The notes under the pieces are model-generated. The model did not search any database and was not told the DNA's origin. It worked only from the letters and a program-made list of their open reading frames with translations. This document shows positions 43,638 through 54,261 of a DNA stretch of 64,000 nucleotides, piece by piece (the first letter of the stretch is position 1; each line of letters opens with the position of its first letter). The position numbers were made by a program, and so were the translations under genes. The DNA is from Gibbsiella quercinecans (GTDB lineage: Bacteria; Pseudomonadota; Gammaproteobacteria; Enterobacterales; Enterobacteriaceae). The DNA is taken from the NCBI RefSeq assembly GCF_002291425.1, contig NZ_CP014136.1, positions 620,001 through 684,000 on the forward strand, written 5' to 3'.

Positions 43638-44160
43638 GGCGGGGATCCTTACGGCAAAGTTCAGCGGCGCGCCGCACGGCGCGCAAAATTTCCAGGTGGG
43701 TTCCACAACGGCACAAGTTTCCAGAGAGCGCCCGGCGAATTTCGCTTTCCGTCGGGGCTGGGTTGCGGCGCAGCAGCGCCGCGGTGGTCATGATCATGCC
43801 GTTAAGGCAGTAGCCGCACTGGGCGGCCTGTTGTTCGATGAAAGCCTGTTGGATGGGATGCGGCGCAGCACGGCTGCCGAGCCCTTCAAGGGTCGTGATC
43901 TCACGCCCAACCAGGCCGGCGGCCGGGATCACACAGGCGCGTGCGGCAACGTTGTTAATCATCACGGTGCAAGCACCGCATTCACCCAGCCCGCAGCCGT
44001 ATTTCGGGCCGTTCAGTTGCAGATCGTTACGCAGCACCGCCAGCAGGCTGGTATCTTTAAAGGTGGTAAAGCGCCGTTCCTGCCCGTTGACCCGCAGCGT
44101 AAATGACACTTCCGGCAATAGACGTACTGCGATTAACTCACTATCGGGGCGCCCCTTCAT
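43630..44160 (-). CDS. nicA: nicotinate dehydrogenase small [2Fe-2S] subunit
   Basis: 176 residues. Plant-ferredoxin-type cluster: C-G-L-G-E-C-G-A-C-T near residue 65, with the fourth Cys in A-R-A-C. Second [2Fe-2S] domain: Q-C-G-Y-C-L-N-G-M-I and C-R-C-G-T-H near the C-terminus. This is the small subunit of xanthine-dehydrogenase-family enzymes; it carries electrons from the molybdenum centre of NicB to its heme domain. The N-terminus is ~18 residues longer than the core fold. It follows the MarR gene by 54 bp and overlaps nicB. Confidence 0.9.
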   Translation of the reverse strand: MKGRPDSELIAVRLLPEVSFTLRVNGQERRFTTFKDTSLLAVLRNDLQLNGPKYGCGLGECGACTVMINNVAARACVIPAAGLVGREITTLEGLGSRAAPHPIQQAFIEQQAAQCGYCLNGMIMTTAALLRRNPAPTESEIRRALSGNLCRCGTHLEILRAVRRAAELCRKDPRHD

Positions 44161-44214
44161 GATGCTCCGTTCTCCGCTTCGGCCACGGTGACAGCGGCCA
44201 GCAGAGCAGACGCC

Positions 44215-44685
44215 TTACTCTATCTGGACATCACCGTCATCCAACATTTTTCTTAACAGATACACCAGCGCTATGCGTTCGGCCGGATTGAGCCGGGCCA
44301 TCGTCAGTTCGCTGATGCGCAGCGCGTGCGGCACCGTGGCTTCCACCAGCGCCGCGCCGGCCTCGGTCAGCGCGACAATTACTTTGCGCCGGTCGTAAGG
44401 ATCCGGGTTGAGCACTACCAGGCCGCGCGCCTTCAGCCGTTCGACAATGCCGCGGATGGTCGCCTGGTCCACCGCCGTGACGCGCACCAGATCGGTTTGC
44501 GCGCTCGGCCCCAGATCGTGGACGGCGCACAGGGTGATGAACTGCACCGCGGTCAGTTGGGCATCGCCCACGTTTTGCTGAAAAATCGCCTGGTGCCGCT
44601 GGTATACCTTGCGCAACAGGTGCCCCACCTGCTCGGTATATTGATATGCGCACGGCCCTGCGGCGTTGTCCGGTAAACTTGTCAT
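44215..44685 (-). CDS. nicR: MarR-family regulator of nicotinate genes
   Basis: 156 residues. Winged helix in the middle: L-T-A-V-Q-F-I-T-L-C-A-V, A-Q-T-D-L-V-R-V-T-A-V-D-Q-A-T-I-R-G-I-V-E-R-L-K-A-R-G-L-V and the wing N-P-D-P-Y-D-R-R-K-V-I-V-A-L-T-E-A-G. The position between nicX and nicA is the same as nicR in P. putida, where the protein represses the catabolic genes until 6-hydroxynicotinate binds. Two similar palindromes in the nicX/nicC promoter region are candidate operators. It begins 80 bp after nicX ends. Confidence 0.88.
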   Translation of the reverse strand: MTSLPDNAAGPCAYQYTEQVGHLLRKVYQRHQAIFQQNVGDAQLTAVQFITLCAVHDLGPSAQTDLVRVTAVDQATIRGIVERLKARGLVVLNPDPYDRRKVIVALTEAGAALVEATVPHALRISELTMARLNPAERIALVYLLRKMLDDGDVQIE

Positions 44686-44765
44686 CGTGTTTCCCTATCG
44701 GGTCAGAAAGCCTACCGGAATAGTACAAAGCCGCGATCCCGGCGGCAATGTACATCTGCGCGCGC

Positions 44766-45818
44766 TTAGCCGGCGCGCGAAGCCGCTGGCGCGATGACAT
44801 CGCCGTCGGCCACCACCATTTCGCCATCCAGGCTGATATCACAATGGCGCAGCGCAATGTCCATATGGCACGGCGTTTTGCGCGTTCCCCCCACCTCGGT
44901 ATTCGGGCCGGTGGAAAACAGGAAGTTGCCGTAAAACGCCCGCGCATCCATGCACATGCCGTCGTTGCGATCGTGCAGCCCCATCGCCGTCCACTGCGCC
45001 CGCGGCTGCAACCCCCAGCCGATGTGCGAAATGCCGTACACTTCCGGATCGTTAAAATACTTCATGTAATCACGCAGGTATTCCGCCTCAAAGCCGCCGT
45101 GAATGGCGGTGACGAAACCCTTATCAATCTCCAGCGTGATGCGCTCGCGGCAGTAAGTTTTAAACGGCAACAGGATATCGCCCACGTCCAGCACCAGCGT
45201 CCCTTCGGCCTGTTCTTCGTTCGGCCAGGTAAACAAAAAGCCGCTCGGCCAGTGATCCCAACGCCCCGGTTCATCGGCAAAGCCGTATTCGGTCACGGTG
45301 GGGTACTGCCCCAGCGGCGCGCGAAAATCGCTGCCGGCGCGGGACTTCACCTGCATCACCCGGGCTTTTTCCAGCACCGCCGCCGCCGCCATCACCCGCG
45401 CTTTGTCCTGTTCATTAGGCAACATTCGTGCCAAAACTTCCGGCGGTTCCACCGCAAGCAGAATGCGGGTACCGGTTTTCAGGATTTGCTCCTGCTCCGG
45501 CGAATGCAGCAGCATCATGGTATCGACAATCAGATCCGCCGCTTCCAGCGCCCGCTGCGCCGCGGTATTGCCGGTCAGCGCGGTGTCGCCGCACCAGGCC
45601 GTCATGTCGTTGCCCATCGCCCGGGTATGGTTGAAGGCCGGCAATTCCACGGTATACACCTTGGCGCCAAGCCGCAGCGCGGCGTCGGTGGCCGCACGCA
45701 CCGTGCGCGGATCGGAATAGTGGCTTTTCAGTATCGCTACGCTTTGCGTGGCATCAACCCGGGACAATCCCAGCACCTGCTCAAACATTTGCCCTAACTG
45801 GCTGTCGTTCACTGCCAT
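44766..45818 (-). CDS. nicX: 2,5-dihydroxypyridine 5,6-dioxygenase
   Basis: 350 residues from the ATG at 45818 (GGAG upstream), the same length as P. putida NicX. The Fe(II) ligands reported for that enzyme, His265, His318 and Asp320, fall at exactly these positions here: I-S-H-I-G-W-G (H265) and T-P-C-H-M-D-I (H318, D320). The enzyme opens the ring of 2,5-dihydroxypyridine to N-formylmaleamate. First gene of the leftward arm; the promoter region shared with nicC holds a candidate operator 64 bp upstream of its ATG. Confidence 0.93.
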   Translation of the reverse strand: MAVNDSQLGQMFEQVLGLSRVDATQSVAILKSHYSDPRTVRAATDAALRLGAKVYTVELPAFNHTRAMGNDMTAWCGDTALTGNTAAQRALEAADLIVDTMMLLHSPEQEQILKTGTRILLAVEPPEVLARMLPNEQDKARVMAAAAVLEKARVMQVKSRAGSDFRAPLGQYPTVTEYGFADEPGRWDHWPSGFLFTWPNEEQAEGTLVLDVGDILLPFKTYCRERITLEIDKGFVTAIHGGFEAEYLRDYMKYFNDPEVYGISHIGWGLQPRAQWTAMGLHDRNDGMCMDARAFYGNFLFSTGPNTEVGGTRKTPCHMDIALRHCDISLDGEMVVADGDVIAPAASRAG

Positions 45819-45881
45819 GTCGTTCTCCTCGTAACGGTTTGGGTAACCACCGCCGCACACTGCTTAAATTAACAACAAATT

Positions 45882-45897
45882 AAAGTGAATACGCTTT
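45882..45897. promoter_or_regulatory. candidate NicR operator 1
   Basis: AAAGTGAATACGCTTT differs at two positions from the ideal 16-bp palindrome AAAGTGTATACACTTT. It sits inside a longer inverted repeat AATTAAAG-N8-CTTTAATT (45878-45901). It is close to the nicX start and probably overlaps its promoter. Confidence 0.6.
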
Positions 45898-46055
45898 AAT
45901 TAACTTATAGGCCAACTCATTCACCAAATGCAACACGCGATAACCACGCATAAGAAAATCCTATTTTATCCGCATACAGCAATGGGTATAACGTTAATTT
46001 AACAAAAACAAGCGTGACAATAACCTGATGAATCCTTTTGTTAACACGATTATTT

Positions 46056-46071
46056 ACAGTGTGTACACTTT
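46056..46071. promoter_or_regulatory. candidate NicR operator 2
   Basis: ACAGTGTGTACACTTT also differs at two positions from AAAGTGTATACACTTT, and shares A-x-AGTG-xx-TAC-x-CTTTAA with operator 1. It lies 60 bp upstream of the nicC ATG. The 312-bp divergent region between the two sites is AT-rich and contains no gene. Confidence 0.6.
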
Positions 46072-46121
46072 AAATATCTACTTAATAAAACCCGAGTCAC
46101 AGGTGAACACGCTCACGATGA

Positions 46122-48093
<1,972 letters not shown>

Positions 48094-48097
<4 letters not shown>

Positions 48098-48729
48098 GCG
48101 ATCCACAGGCAAATTATCAGGGCGTGTGGGGCAACCGCATTGGTTTTGGCCTGCGCCCGGCACTGCTGGTGATCGATTTTATGCAGGGCTACACCACGCC
48201 CGGCGCACCGCTGTTTGCCCCTGGCGTGGTCAGCGCCGTGGAACACGCGGCCGTGCTGCTGGCTGCGGCGCGCAGTGCGGAAATACCGGTTATTCATACC
48301 AATATCCGCTATCATCCCCCTCATTTCGCCGACGGCGGCAGGTGGGTACAAAAGGCGCCGGTGATGAAAAGCATGGTGGAAGGCAACCCGCAGGCCGCCT
48401 TCTGCGAAAGCGTCACCCCTTTGCCGGAAGAGCTGGTGATCAGCAAACAATACGCCAGCGCCTTTTTCGGCACCGCTTTGGCTTCCCTCTTGCATACGCA
48501 GGGTATTGATACGCTGCTGCTGGCCGGCTGCTCCACCAGCGGCTGCATTCGCGCCAGCGCCGTTGATGCCGTGCAGCACGGCTTTCGCACCATTGTCGTG
48601 CGTGAATGCGTCGGCGATCGCCATCCGGCCCCGCATGAGGCCAACCTGTTCGATATCGACAGCAAGTATGGCGACGTGGTTAGCCGGCAGGAAGCCCTCG
48701 ACTATTTGGCCACCCTGGCGCAGGCGTAA
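48094..48729 (+). CDS. nicF: maleamate amidohydrolase (isochorismatase-like)
   Basis: 211 residues. Isochorismatase-fold features: A-L-L-V-I-D-F-M-Q-G-Y with the catalytic Asp, a Lys in L-V-I-S-K-Q-Y-A-S-A-F-F, and L-A-G-C-S-T-S-G-C-I-R-A-S-A with the nucleophilic Cys. NicF hydrolyses maleamate to maleate and ammonia. This is the last enzyme of the pathway encoded here; the next step, NicE maleate isomerase, is absent from the window. A 4-bp overlap links it to nicD. Confidence 0.92.
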
Positions 48730-48778
48730 CCGCCCCATTGGCTACCCGGCACATCGCGCCGGAAACTGATGTAAATCC

Positions 48779-48803
48779 AGGCGCGGGCTGTTATAACGCG
48801 CCT
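48779..48803. repeat. inverted repeat before nicT
   Basis: AGGCGCG (48779-48785) and CGCGCCT (48797-48803) flank an 11-base loop in the 160-bp nicF-nicT gap. It may be a weak terminator or processing site; there is no T-run. Confidence 0.35.
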
Positions 48804-48889
48804 TATCCGCCCCCAGGCGGAACACATTCACCTGCAGATCGCTCCCTGTCCGCCGGGGGATCCAGACTGCCATTGCCGGAGATGTAAAC

Positions 48890-50200
48890 ATGGCTATTGC
48901 ATACCCACGCCCTTCTCAGGAAGCGCACGCAACATCGCCGTTGCTGTACCGCAAAATCACCTGGAGACTGATCCCGTTTCTCTGCCTGTGTTACCTGGCC
49001 GCTTACCTTGACCGCATCAATGTGGGCCTGGCCAAGCTGCAAATGGCCGATCAGTTGGCGTTGAGCGAAGCAGCCTTCGGTTTGGGCGCCGGGCTGTTTT
49101 TCGTCGGTTATATTCTGTTCGAAGTGCCGAGCAACCTGGTGCTGCAGCGCGTCGGCGCCCGGCTGTGGATTGCCCGCATCATGATCAGTTGGGGGCTGCT
49201 TTCCACCGCCACCATGTTTGTCACTACGCCGATGCAGTTTTACGTTATCCGCTTCCTGCTCGGCGTTGCCGAAGCCGGCTTCCTGCCGGGCGTGCTGTTC
49301 TATCTGACCATGTGGTTCCCCAGTTGGCGCCGTGGCCGCATCATCGCGCTGTTTATGCTGGGGCTGCCGCTGTCGAGCGTGATCGGCGGGCCGCTGTCCG
49401 GCTGGATCATGGGGCATTTCGATATGCGCCACGGCCTGCACGGCTGGCAGTGGCTGTTCCTGCTTGAGGGCCTGCCGAGCGTGCTGCTGGGTATCATGAC
49501 CTTCTGGATGCTGCCGGACCGTTACCAGCAGGTGAGTTGGCTGAACACCGAAGAAAAAGAGCAGTTAGCCAGCGATCTGAAGCGCGATGAGGCCGAAACC
49601 GACCACACCAACCACCGCTTTCGCGACGGCTTTTTCAACCTCAAAGTGTGGATGCTCGGCGGGATTGATTTTTCGATACTGCTCAGCGCCTATGCCATGG
49701 GCTTCTGGATGCCTTCGTTTATCAAAACCGCCGGGGTGGCGGACATCACCCACATCGGGATGCTGACCGCCATCCCAAGCATCGCGGCATTGCTTGGCAT
49801 GCTGCTGATCGGCGCCAGTTCCGATCGCCACCGCGAACGGCGCTGGCATATCATCGCACCGTTCTGGATTGGCGCCGCCGCCATGGCCGCCAGCACCTTT
49901 TTCACCCATAACGTCTTCGCCACCGTACTGCTGTTTTCCGTGGCGCAGGCGACGATTATCGGCGCGGTGCCGGTGTTCTTCAGCCTGCCGGCCACCTTCT
50001 TGCGCGGCGCGGCGGCGGCCACCGGCTTTGCCCTGGCCTGCTCGCTGGCCAACATTGCCGGGCTGGTGAGTAATTCGCTGATGGGGTTGGCTATTGATCT
50101 GACCGGCAGCGGCAGCGGCGCGCTGTGGGCCTTCGCCGCCTGCCTGCTGCTCAGTTCACTGCTGGTGGTGGCGCTGCCGGCGCGGGTGGTGAACCGCTAA
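48890..50200 (+). CDS. nicT: MFS transporter of nicotinate cluster (anion:cation symporter type)
   Basis: 436 residues with GGAG 8 bases before the ATG. About 12 membrane helices. The start R-L-I-P-F-L-C-L-C-Y-L-A-A-Y-L-D-R-I-N-V-G-L and the loop R-V-G-A-R-L-W-I-A-R-I-M are typical of the anion:cation symporter family, which takes up carboxylates. G-V-A-E-A-G-F-L-P-G-V-L-F-Y-L-T-M-W-F-P is the family hallmark between helices 4 and 5. Location after nicF matches a nicotinate (or 6-hydroxynicotinate) importer. The stop codon overlaps the end of the convergent kdpE by 4 bp. Confidence 0.88.
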   Translation: MAIAYPRPSQEAHATSPLLYRKITWRLIPFLCLCYLAAYLDRINVGLAKLQMADQLALSEAAFGLGAGLFFVGYILFEVPSNLVLQRVGARLWIARIMISWGLLSTATMFVTTPMQFYVIRFLLGVAEAGFLPGVLFYLTMWFPSWRRGRIIALFMLGLPLSSVIGGPLSGWIMGHFDMRHGLHGWQWLFLLEGLPSVLLGIMTFWMLPDRYQQVSWLNTEEKEQLASDLKRDEAETDHTNHRFRDGFFNLKVWMLGGIDFSILLSAYAMGFWMPSFIKTAGVADITHIGMLTAIPSIAALLGMLLIGASSDRHRERRWHIIAPFWIGAAAMAASTFFTHNVFATVLLFSVAQATIIGAVPVFFSLPATFLRGAAAATGFALACSLANIAGLVSNSLMGLAIDLTGSGSGALWAFAACLLLSSLLVVALPARVVNR

Positions 50201-50886
50201 GGCATGAAACGGTAACCGACGCCGGTTTCCGTCAGCAGATGGCGGGGCCGCGCCGGATCGTCTTCCAGCTTCTGGCGCAGGTGGCCCATGTAGATGCGCA
50301 GATAGTGGCTGTGTTCCACGTAGTTTGGCCCCCAAACGTGGCTTAGCAACTGGCGCTGCGTGATCACCTTGCCGGGGTTGGCCAGCAGTTCGGCCAGCAG
50401 GCGAAACTCAATCGGCGTCAGGTGCAGCGCTTCGCCGTTGCGCTGCACCTGGCGGTTGATTAAGTCCACCGTCACCTGCGAAAACGTCACCAGCGGGCTT
50501 TCCTGCTGGCTGCCAGCATGGCGGCGCAGCGCCACCCGAACTCTGGCCAGCAGTTCGCCGATGCCGAACGGCTTGCTAAGATAATCATCCGCCCCGGCGT
50601 CCAATGCGGCGATTTTGTCTTCTTCAGCATGGCGCGCCGACAGCACAATCACCGGGATGGCGCTCCACTGGCGCAGATCGCGGATATAGCTCACCCCGTC
50701 GCCGTCCGGCAACCCCAGATCAAGAATAATCAGATCCGGCTTACGCGTACCGGCCTCGATCAGGCCGCGCTGCAGCGTTTCGCTCTCAAACACCCGCAGC
50801 CCTTCGTTTTCCAGCGCGGTGCGCACGAAGCGGCGGATCTCTTTCTCGTCTTCGACAATCAGAATATTGGTTGGCGTGCTGGTCAC
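50197..50886 (-). CDS. kdpE: KdpE response regulator
   Basis: 229 residues. Receiver domain: I-V-E-D-E-K-E-I at the N-terminus, phospho-acceptor Asp in L-I-I-L-D-L-G-L-P-D-G-D-G (~residue 56), V-L-S-A-R-H (Thr/Ser switch) and L-S-K-P-F-G. C-terminal OmpR-type winged helix with L-T-P-I-E-F-R-L-L-A-E-L-L-A and V-G-Y-R-F-M-P. Phosphorylated by KdpD, it activates kdpFABC; the conserved binding box is present upstream of kdpF. Starts 15 bp after kdpD. Confidence 0.95.
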   Translation of the reverse strand: MTSTPTNILIVEDEKEIRRFVRTALENEGLRVFESETLQRGLIEAGTRKPDLIILDLGLPDGDGVSYIRDLRQWSAIPVIVLSARHAEEDKIAALDAGADDYLSKPFGIGELLARVRVALRRHAGSQQESPLVTFSQVTVDLINRQVQRNGEALHLTPIEFRLLAELLANPGKVITQRQLLSHVWGPNYVEHSHYLRIYMGHLRQKLEDDPARPRHLLTETGVGYRFMP

Positions 50887-50901
50887 AGGTCCCCTTCGGC
50901 G

Positions 50902-53595
50902 TTATGGCAAATCAAAACGTTCCTCATCCATCAGCGGCGGTGTTTCCAACGGCAGGCGGAAGTTGAAGCTGGCGCCGCCGTTGGCGCCGTTTTCCGCCCA
51001 AATGCGCCCACCGTGTATTTCAACAATCGCACGGCAAATCGCCAGCCCCAGGCCGACGCCGGGGATCGCCGACTCTTTGTTGCCGCGGGCGAACTTATCG
51101 AAAATCTGCTGCACCTGCTCCGGCGGGATGCCGGGGCCGTTGTCCCAGACCTCCACCGCCAGCCAGCCTGGCTGCACGCGGGCGCGGATGCCCATCATAG
51201 CATCGGGGCCGGCATACTTGATGGCATTTTCCAGCAGGTTGCTAAACACCCGCTCCAGCAGGCTGCCGTCGCAATTGATCAGCACCATGGGCGCCGGCAG
51301 GTCCACCTTGATCTGGCGCGGGTTAAGCAGCGGTTCAAGCATATGCAGCGCGGCGCCGACGATCTCTTCCAGCGATTGCCACTCTTTGCGCAGGCTAAAA
51401 CCGCCGGACTGCAGGCGCGCCATGTCCAGCAGGTTATTCACCAGCCGGGTGGTGCTAAGCACCTGCTGGCGCATCTGGCCGGCCTGATGCGCCTGGGGCG
51501 AACCTTCCGCCACCAGGGCCTGCGCCAGCAGTTCGGCCTGGCCCAACAGCACCGTCAGCGGTGTGCGCAAATCATGGGACAGCGCCGCCAACAGTGAATT
51601 GCGCAGCTGTTCGCGCTCCGTATCCAGCCGCGCCTGTTCCGCGCTGTGCGCCAGATGCAAGCGCTCCAGCGCACTGGCGATCAGCACGGTGAAGGTCTGC
51701 AACAGGCGCTGCTGCTCCGGCACCATCAACTGGCGCAGGCTTTGTGGCTCGATCGCCAGCAGGCCGAAGGTGTGCTGCGAGGCACGCAGCGGCAACAGTT
51801 GGTAAGGCAACGCCGGCAGGGTATCAGTGCCGGCGCCGGCCGGCTGGCCTTTATCAAAGCTCCAACGGGCGATCGCTTCATCCACCGCCTGCAGGCTGTT
51901 CTCGCCGCCCTGCGGCTGCAAGCGGCCGTCTTCCTGCGGCAACAGCAGCGCGGCCTTGGCCTGAAAGCTGCTGGCCAGAAAATGGCTGCTGGTTTTGGCG
52001 ATATCCGCCGCGGTCAGCGATTGGCTCAGGCCGTGCGACATTTCATACAGATAGCGGGCACGCTGCTCGCGGTAGCGGGCAACCCGCGCCTGGTAGCGCA
52101 CCCCGGCGGTCAGGTTGCCGACGGTGATGCCCACGATCAGCATCACGCCGAACGTCAGCAGGTATTGTACATCGCTGACCGAAAACGACCATTCAGGCTG
52201 GACGAAAAACAGATCGAAGCTGGCAACGTTAATCACGGCCGCCAGCACCGAAGGCCAGCGGCCGAACAACAGCGCGATAATCACCACGCCGAGCAGATAC
52301 ACCATCACCAGGTTGGCCTGGTCAAAGCCCGGCAGCAGCCACTGGAAAAACAGCGTGATCAACGCGCACAGCGCAAACGCCACCGCACAGCCACGCAGTT
52401 GAACGCGCCATTTGTCGCCCATCGGGCGGCTATCGGCTTCCTTCACCGGCGGCGGCGTGCGGGTTTCCTCCAGCGCCACCACCAGCAGATCAACATCTGG
52501 GCCGAGCCTGGCGAGCCGATCGGCAAAGCGGCGGCGCAGCGGCCAACGCCGTTCGGGCCGCCGGCCAATCACTATCTTGCCCAAATTATGCTCACGGGCA
52601 TAACGCAGCACCGCACGCTCTACGCTGGGATCGGCCAGGGTCGCCGTCTCTGCCGACAGATCCTGCGCCAGCTTCAGCGCCCGCAGCACAGCGCGGCGCT
52701 GGCTTTCCGGCAGGCGATGCAGCTGCGGCGTTTCCACATACACCGCGTGCCACTGGCAGCCAAGCCGCGCGGCCAGGCGGGCGGCGATACGCACCAGCTT
52801 TTCATTGCCGCCGCCCGGCCCGATGCACAGCAAAATGCTGTCGCGGGTGTGCCAAACCTTGTCCTGGCCGAGCGGATCGCGGAAGGCGCGCATCTGCTCA
52901 TCCACCCGATCGGCGGTGCGGCGCAGCGCCAGCTCACGCAGGGCGATCAGGTTGCCCTTGCGGAAAAAGTGCTCGATGGCGCGCTCGGCCTGGCCGGGGA
53001 TATACACTTTGCCTTCGTTCAAGCGCTGGCGCAGATCGTCCGGCGGCAAATCCACCAGCACCACCTCCGCCGCCTCGTCAAAGACGTGGTCGGGCACCGT
53101 TTCACGGATCTGCACCCCGGTCACGCCGCCGACCACGTCATTCAGGCTTTCCAAATGCTGCACATTGACCGTGGTCAGCACGTCGATGCCGGCATCCAGC
53201 AGCTCTTCCACGTCCTGCCAACGTTTGGGGTGGCGTGAACCCTGCGGGTTGCTGTAGGCCAGCTCGTCGATCAGGATCAGCGCCGGGCGGCGAGCCAGCG
53301 CCGCGTCCAGATCGAATGCCGCCAGCACCCGCCCGCGGTGGCGAATACGCTTTGGCGGCAACTGCGCCAGCCCGGCCAACAACGCGGCCGTTTCGCGGCG
53401 ACCGTGGGTTTCCACCACCCCCACCAGCACATCCAATCCCTGGGCGCGCTGGCGCTGCGCTTCCTGCAGCATGGCATAGGTTTTCCCCACGCCGGCGCAA
53501 GCGCCGAAAAACACCTTCAGCCGGCCGCGCGGCGTTTCATTCGCCACCGCCAGCAGGCTGTCGGGATCGGGGCGTTGCGGTTCCTGCTCTACCAT
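50902..53595 (-). CDS. kdpD: KdpD sensor histidine kinase
   Basis: 897 residues from the ATG at 53595 (AAGGA upstream). N-terminal KdpD domain with Walker A G-A-C-A-G-V-G-K-T, a UspA-like domain (~250-370, L-C-I-G-P-G-G-G-N), four transmembrane helices at ~400-495, a GAF-like region, the phospho-acceptor motif A-L-S-H-D-L-R-T-P-L (~672) and HATPase boxes N-L-L-E-N-A-I-K-Y and D-N-G-P-G-I-P. Senses K+ limitation and turgor and phosphorylates KdpE. A 78-bp gap with a GC hairpin separates it from kdpC, unlike the overlap usual in E. coli. Confidence 0.95.
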   Translation of the reverse strand: MVEQEPQRPDPDSLLAVANETPRGRLKVFFGACAGVGKTYAMLQEAQRQRAQGLDVLVGVVETHGRRETAALLAGLAQLPPKRIRHRGRVLAAFDLDAALARRPALILIDELAYSNPQGSRHPKRWQDVEELLDAGIDVLTTVNVQHLESLNDVVGGVTGVQIRETVPDHVFDEAAEVVLVDLPPDDLRQRLNEGKVYIPGQAERAIEHFFRKGNLIALRELALRRTADRVDEQMRAFRDPLGQDKVWHTRDSILLCIGPGGGNEKLVRIAARLAARLGCQWHAVYVETPQLHRLPESQRRAVLRALKLAQDLSAETATLADPSVERAVLRYAREHNLGKIVIGRRPERRWPLRRRFADRLARLGPDVDLLVVALEETRTPPPVKEADSRPMGDKWRVQLRGCAVAFALCALITLFFQWLLPGFDQANLVMVYLLGVVIIALLFGRWPSVLAAVINVASFDLFFVQPEWSFSVSDVQYLLTFGVMLIVGITVGNLTAGVRYQARVARYREQRARYLYEMSHGLSQSLTAADIAKTSSHFLASSFQAKAALLLPQEDGRLQPQGGENSLQAVDEAIARWSFDKGQPAGAGTDTLPALPYQLLPLRASQHTFGLLAIEPQSLRQLMVPEQQRLLQTFTVLIASALERLHLAHSAEQARLDTEREQLRNSLLAALSHDLRTPLTVLLGQAELLAQALVAEGSPQAHQAGQMRQQVLSTTRLVNNLLDMARLQSGGFSLRKEWQSLEEIVGAALHMLEPLLNPRQIKVDLPAPMVLINCDGSLLERVFSNLLENAIKYAGPDAMMGIRARVQPGWLAVEVWDNGPGIPPEQVQQIFDKFARGNKESAIPGVGLGLAICRAIVEIHGGRIWAENGANGGASFNFRLPLETPPLMDEERFDLP

Positions 53596-53638
53596 CGCTG
53601 TTCCTTTATGCTTAACGCAAAACGGGGCCAAGATATCA

Positions 53639-53666
53639 GCCCCGGGGTATTGCCCCCTGCCGGGGC
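53639..53666 (-). repeat. GC hairpin between kdpC and kdpD
   Basis: GCCCCGG (53639-53645) pairs with CCGGGGC (53660-53666). It may attenuate transcription or translation of kdpDE relative to kdpFABC. No T-run follows. Confidence 0.45.
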
Positions 53667-53673
53667 GGCGCGA

Positions 53674-54246
53674 TTATTTCAACGCATCCAGCGCCATGTT
53701 CAATGACAACACATTAACCACCGTTTCGCCCATAAAGCCAGGGGTGGCGCGCACGGTGTGCTGTTCAATCAGTTTCGCCACCGTGGCAGGCGGCAGGTGG
53801 CGGGCGCTCGCTACGCGGGCCGCCTGATAGTGCGCCGCCGCCAGCGAGATTTGCGGATCCAGCCCGCTGGCCGATGCGGTGAGCAAATCGACCGGGATTG
53901 GCCCCTGCATCGCCGGGTTCGCCTGGCGCAACGCGGCCGCACGCGCGCTGACGGCCTGGTCTAACGCCGGGTTGCTGGCGGCCAGGTTACTGCCGCCCGA
54001 AGCCAGCGCATTATAGGCGGAATCGGCGGTGGCCGACGGCCGGCTCCAGAAATACCCCGGCCGGCTAAACGGTTGGCCGATTAACGCCGAGCCGGCCACC
54101 CGGCCCCCTTGGTACAGCAGCGAACCCTTGGCGCGCTCGGCAAACAGCAGTTGCGCCAGCCCGGTCGTCAACAGCGGGTAGGCGATACCGGTGAGCAGCG
54201 CCAGCACAACCAGCATCACCAACGCAGGACGTAAATAAGCCATCAT
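53674..54246 (-). CDS. kdpC: KdpC, K(+)-ATPase subunit
   Basis: 190 residues. One N-terminal membrane helix ([16 protein letters not shown]), then the family motifs [28 protein letters not shown] and [15 protein letters not shown]. Stabilises the KdpB-KdpA complex and raises ATP affinity. Follows kdpB by 15 bp. Confidence 0.96.
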   Translation of the reverse strand: MMAYLRPALVMLVVLALLTGIAYPLLTTGLAQLLFAERAKGSLLYQGGRVAGSALIGQPFSRPGYFWSRPSATADSAYNALASGGSNLAASNPALDQAVSARAAALRQANPAMQGPIPVDLLTASASGLDPQISLAAAHYQAARVASARHLPPATVAKLIEQHTVRATPGFMGETVVNVLSLNMALDALK

Positions 54247-54261
54247 GATTTCCTCGTTATC

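Noticed and set aside
51646-53238. 530-codon plus-strand frame opposite kdpD
   Set aside because: Shadow of kdpD; composition without domains.
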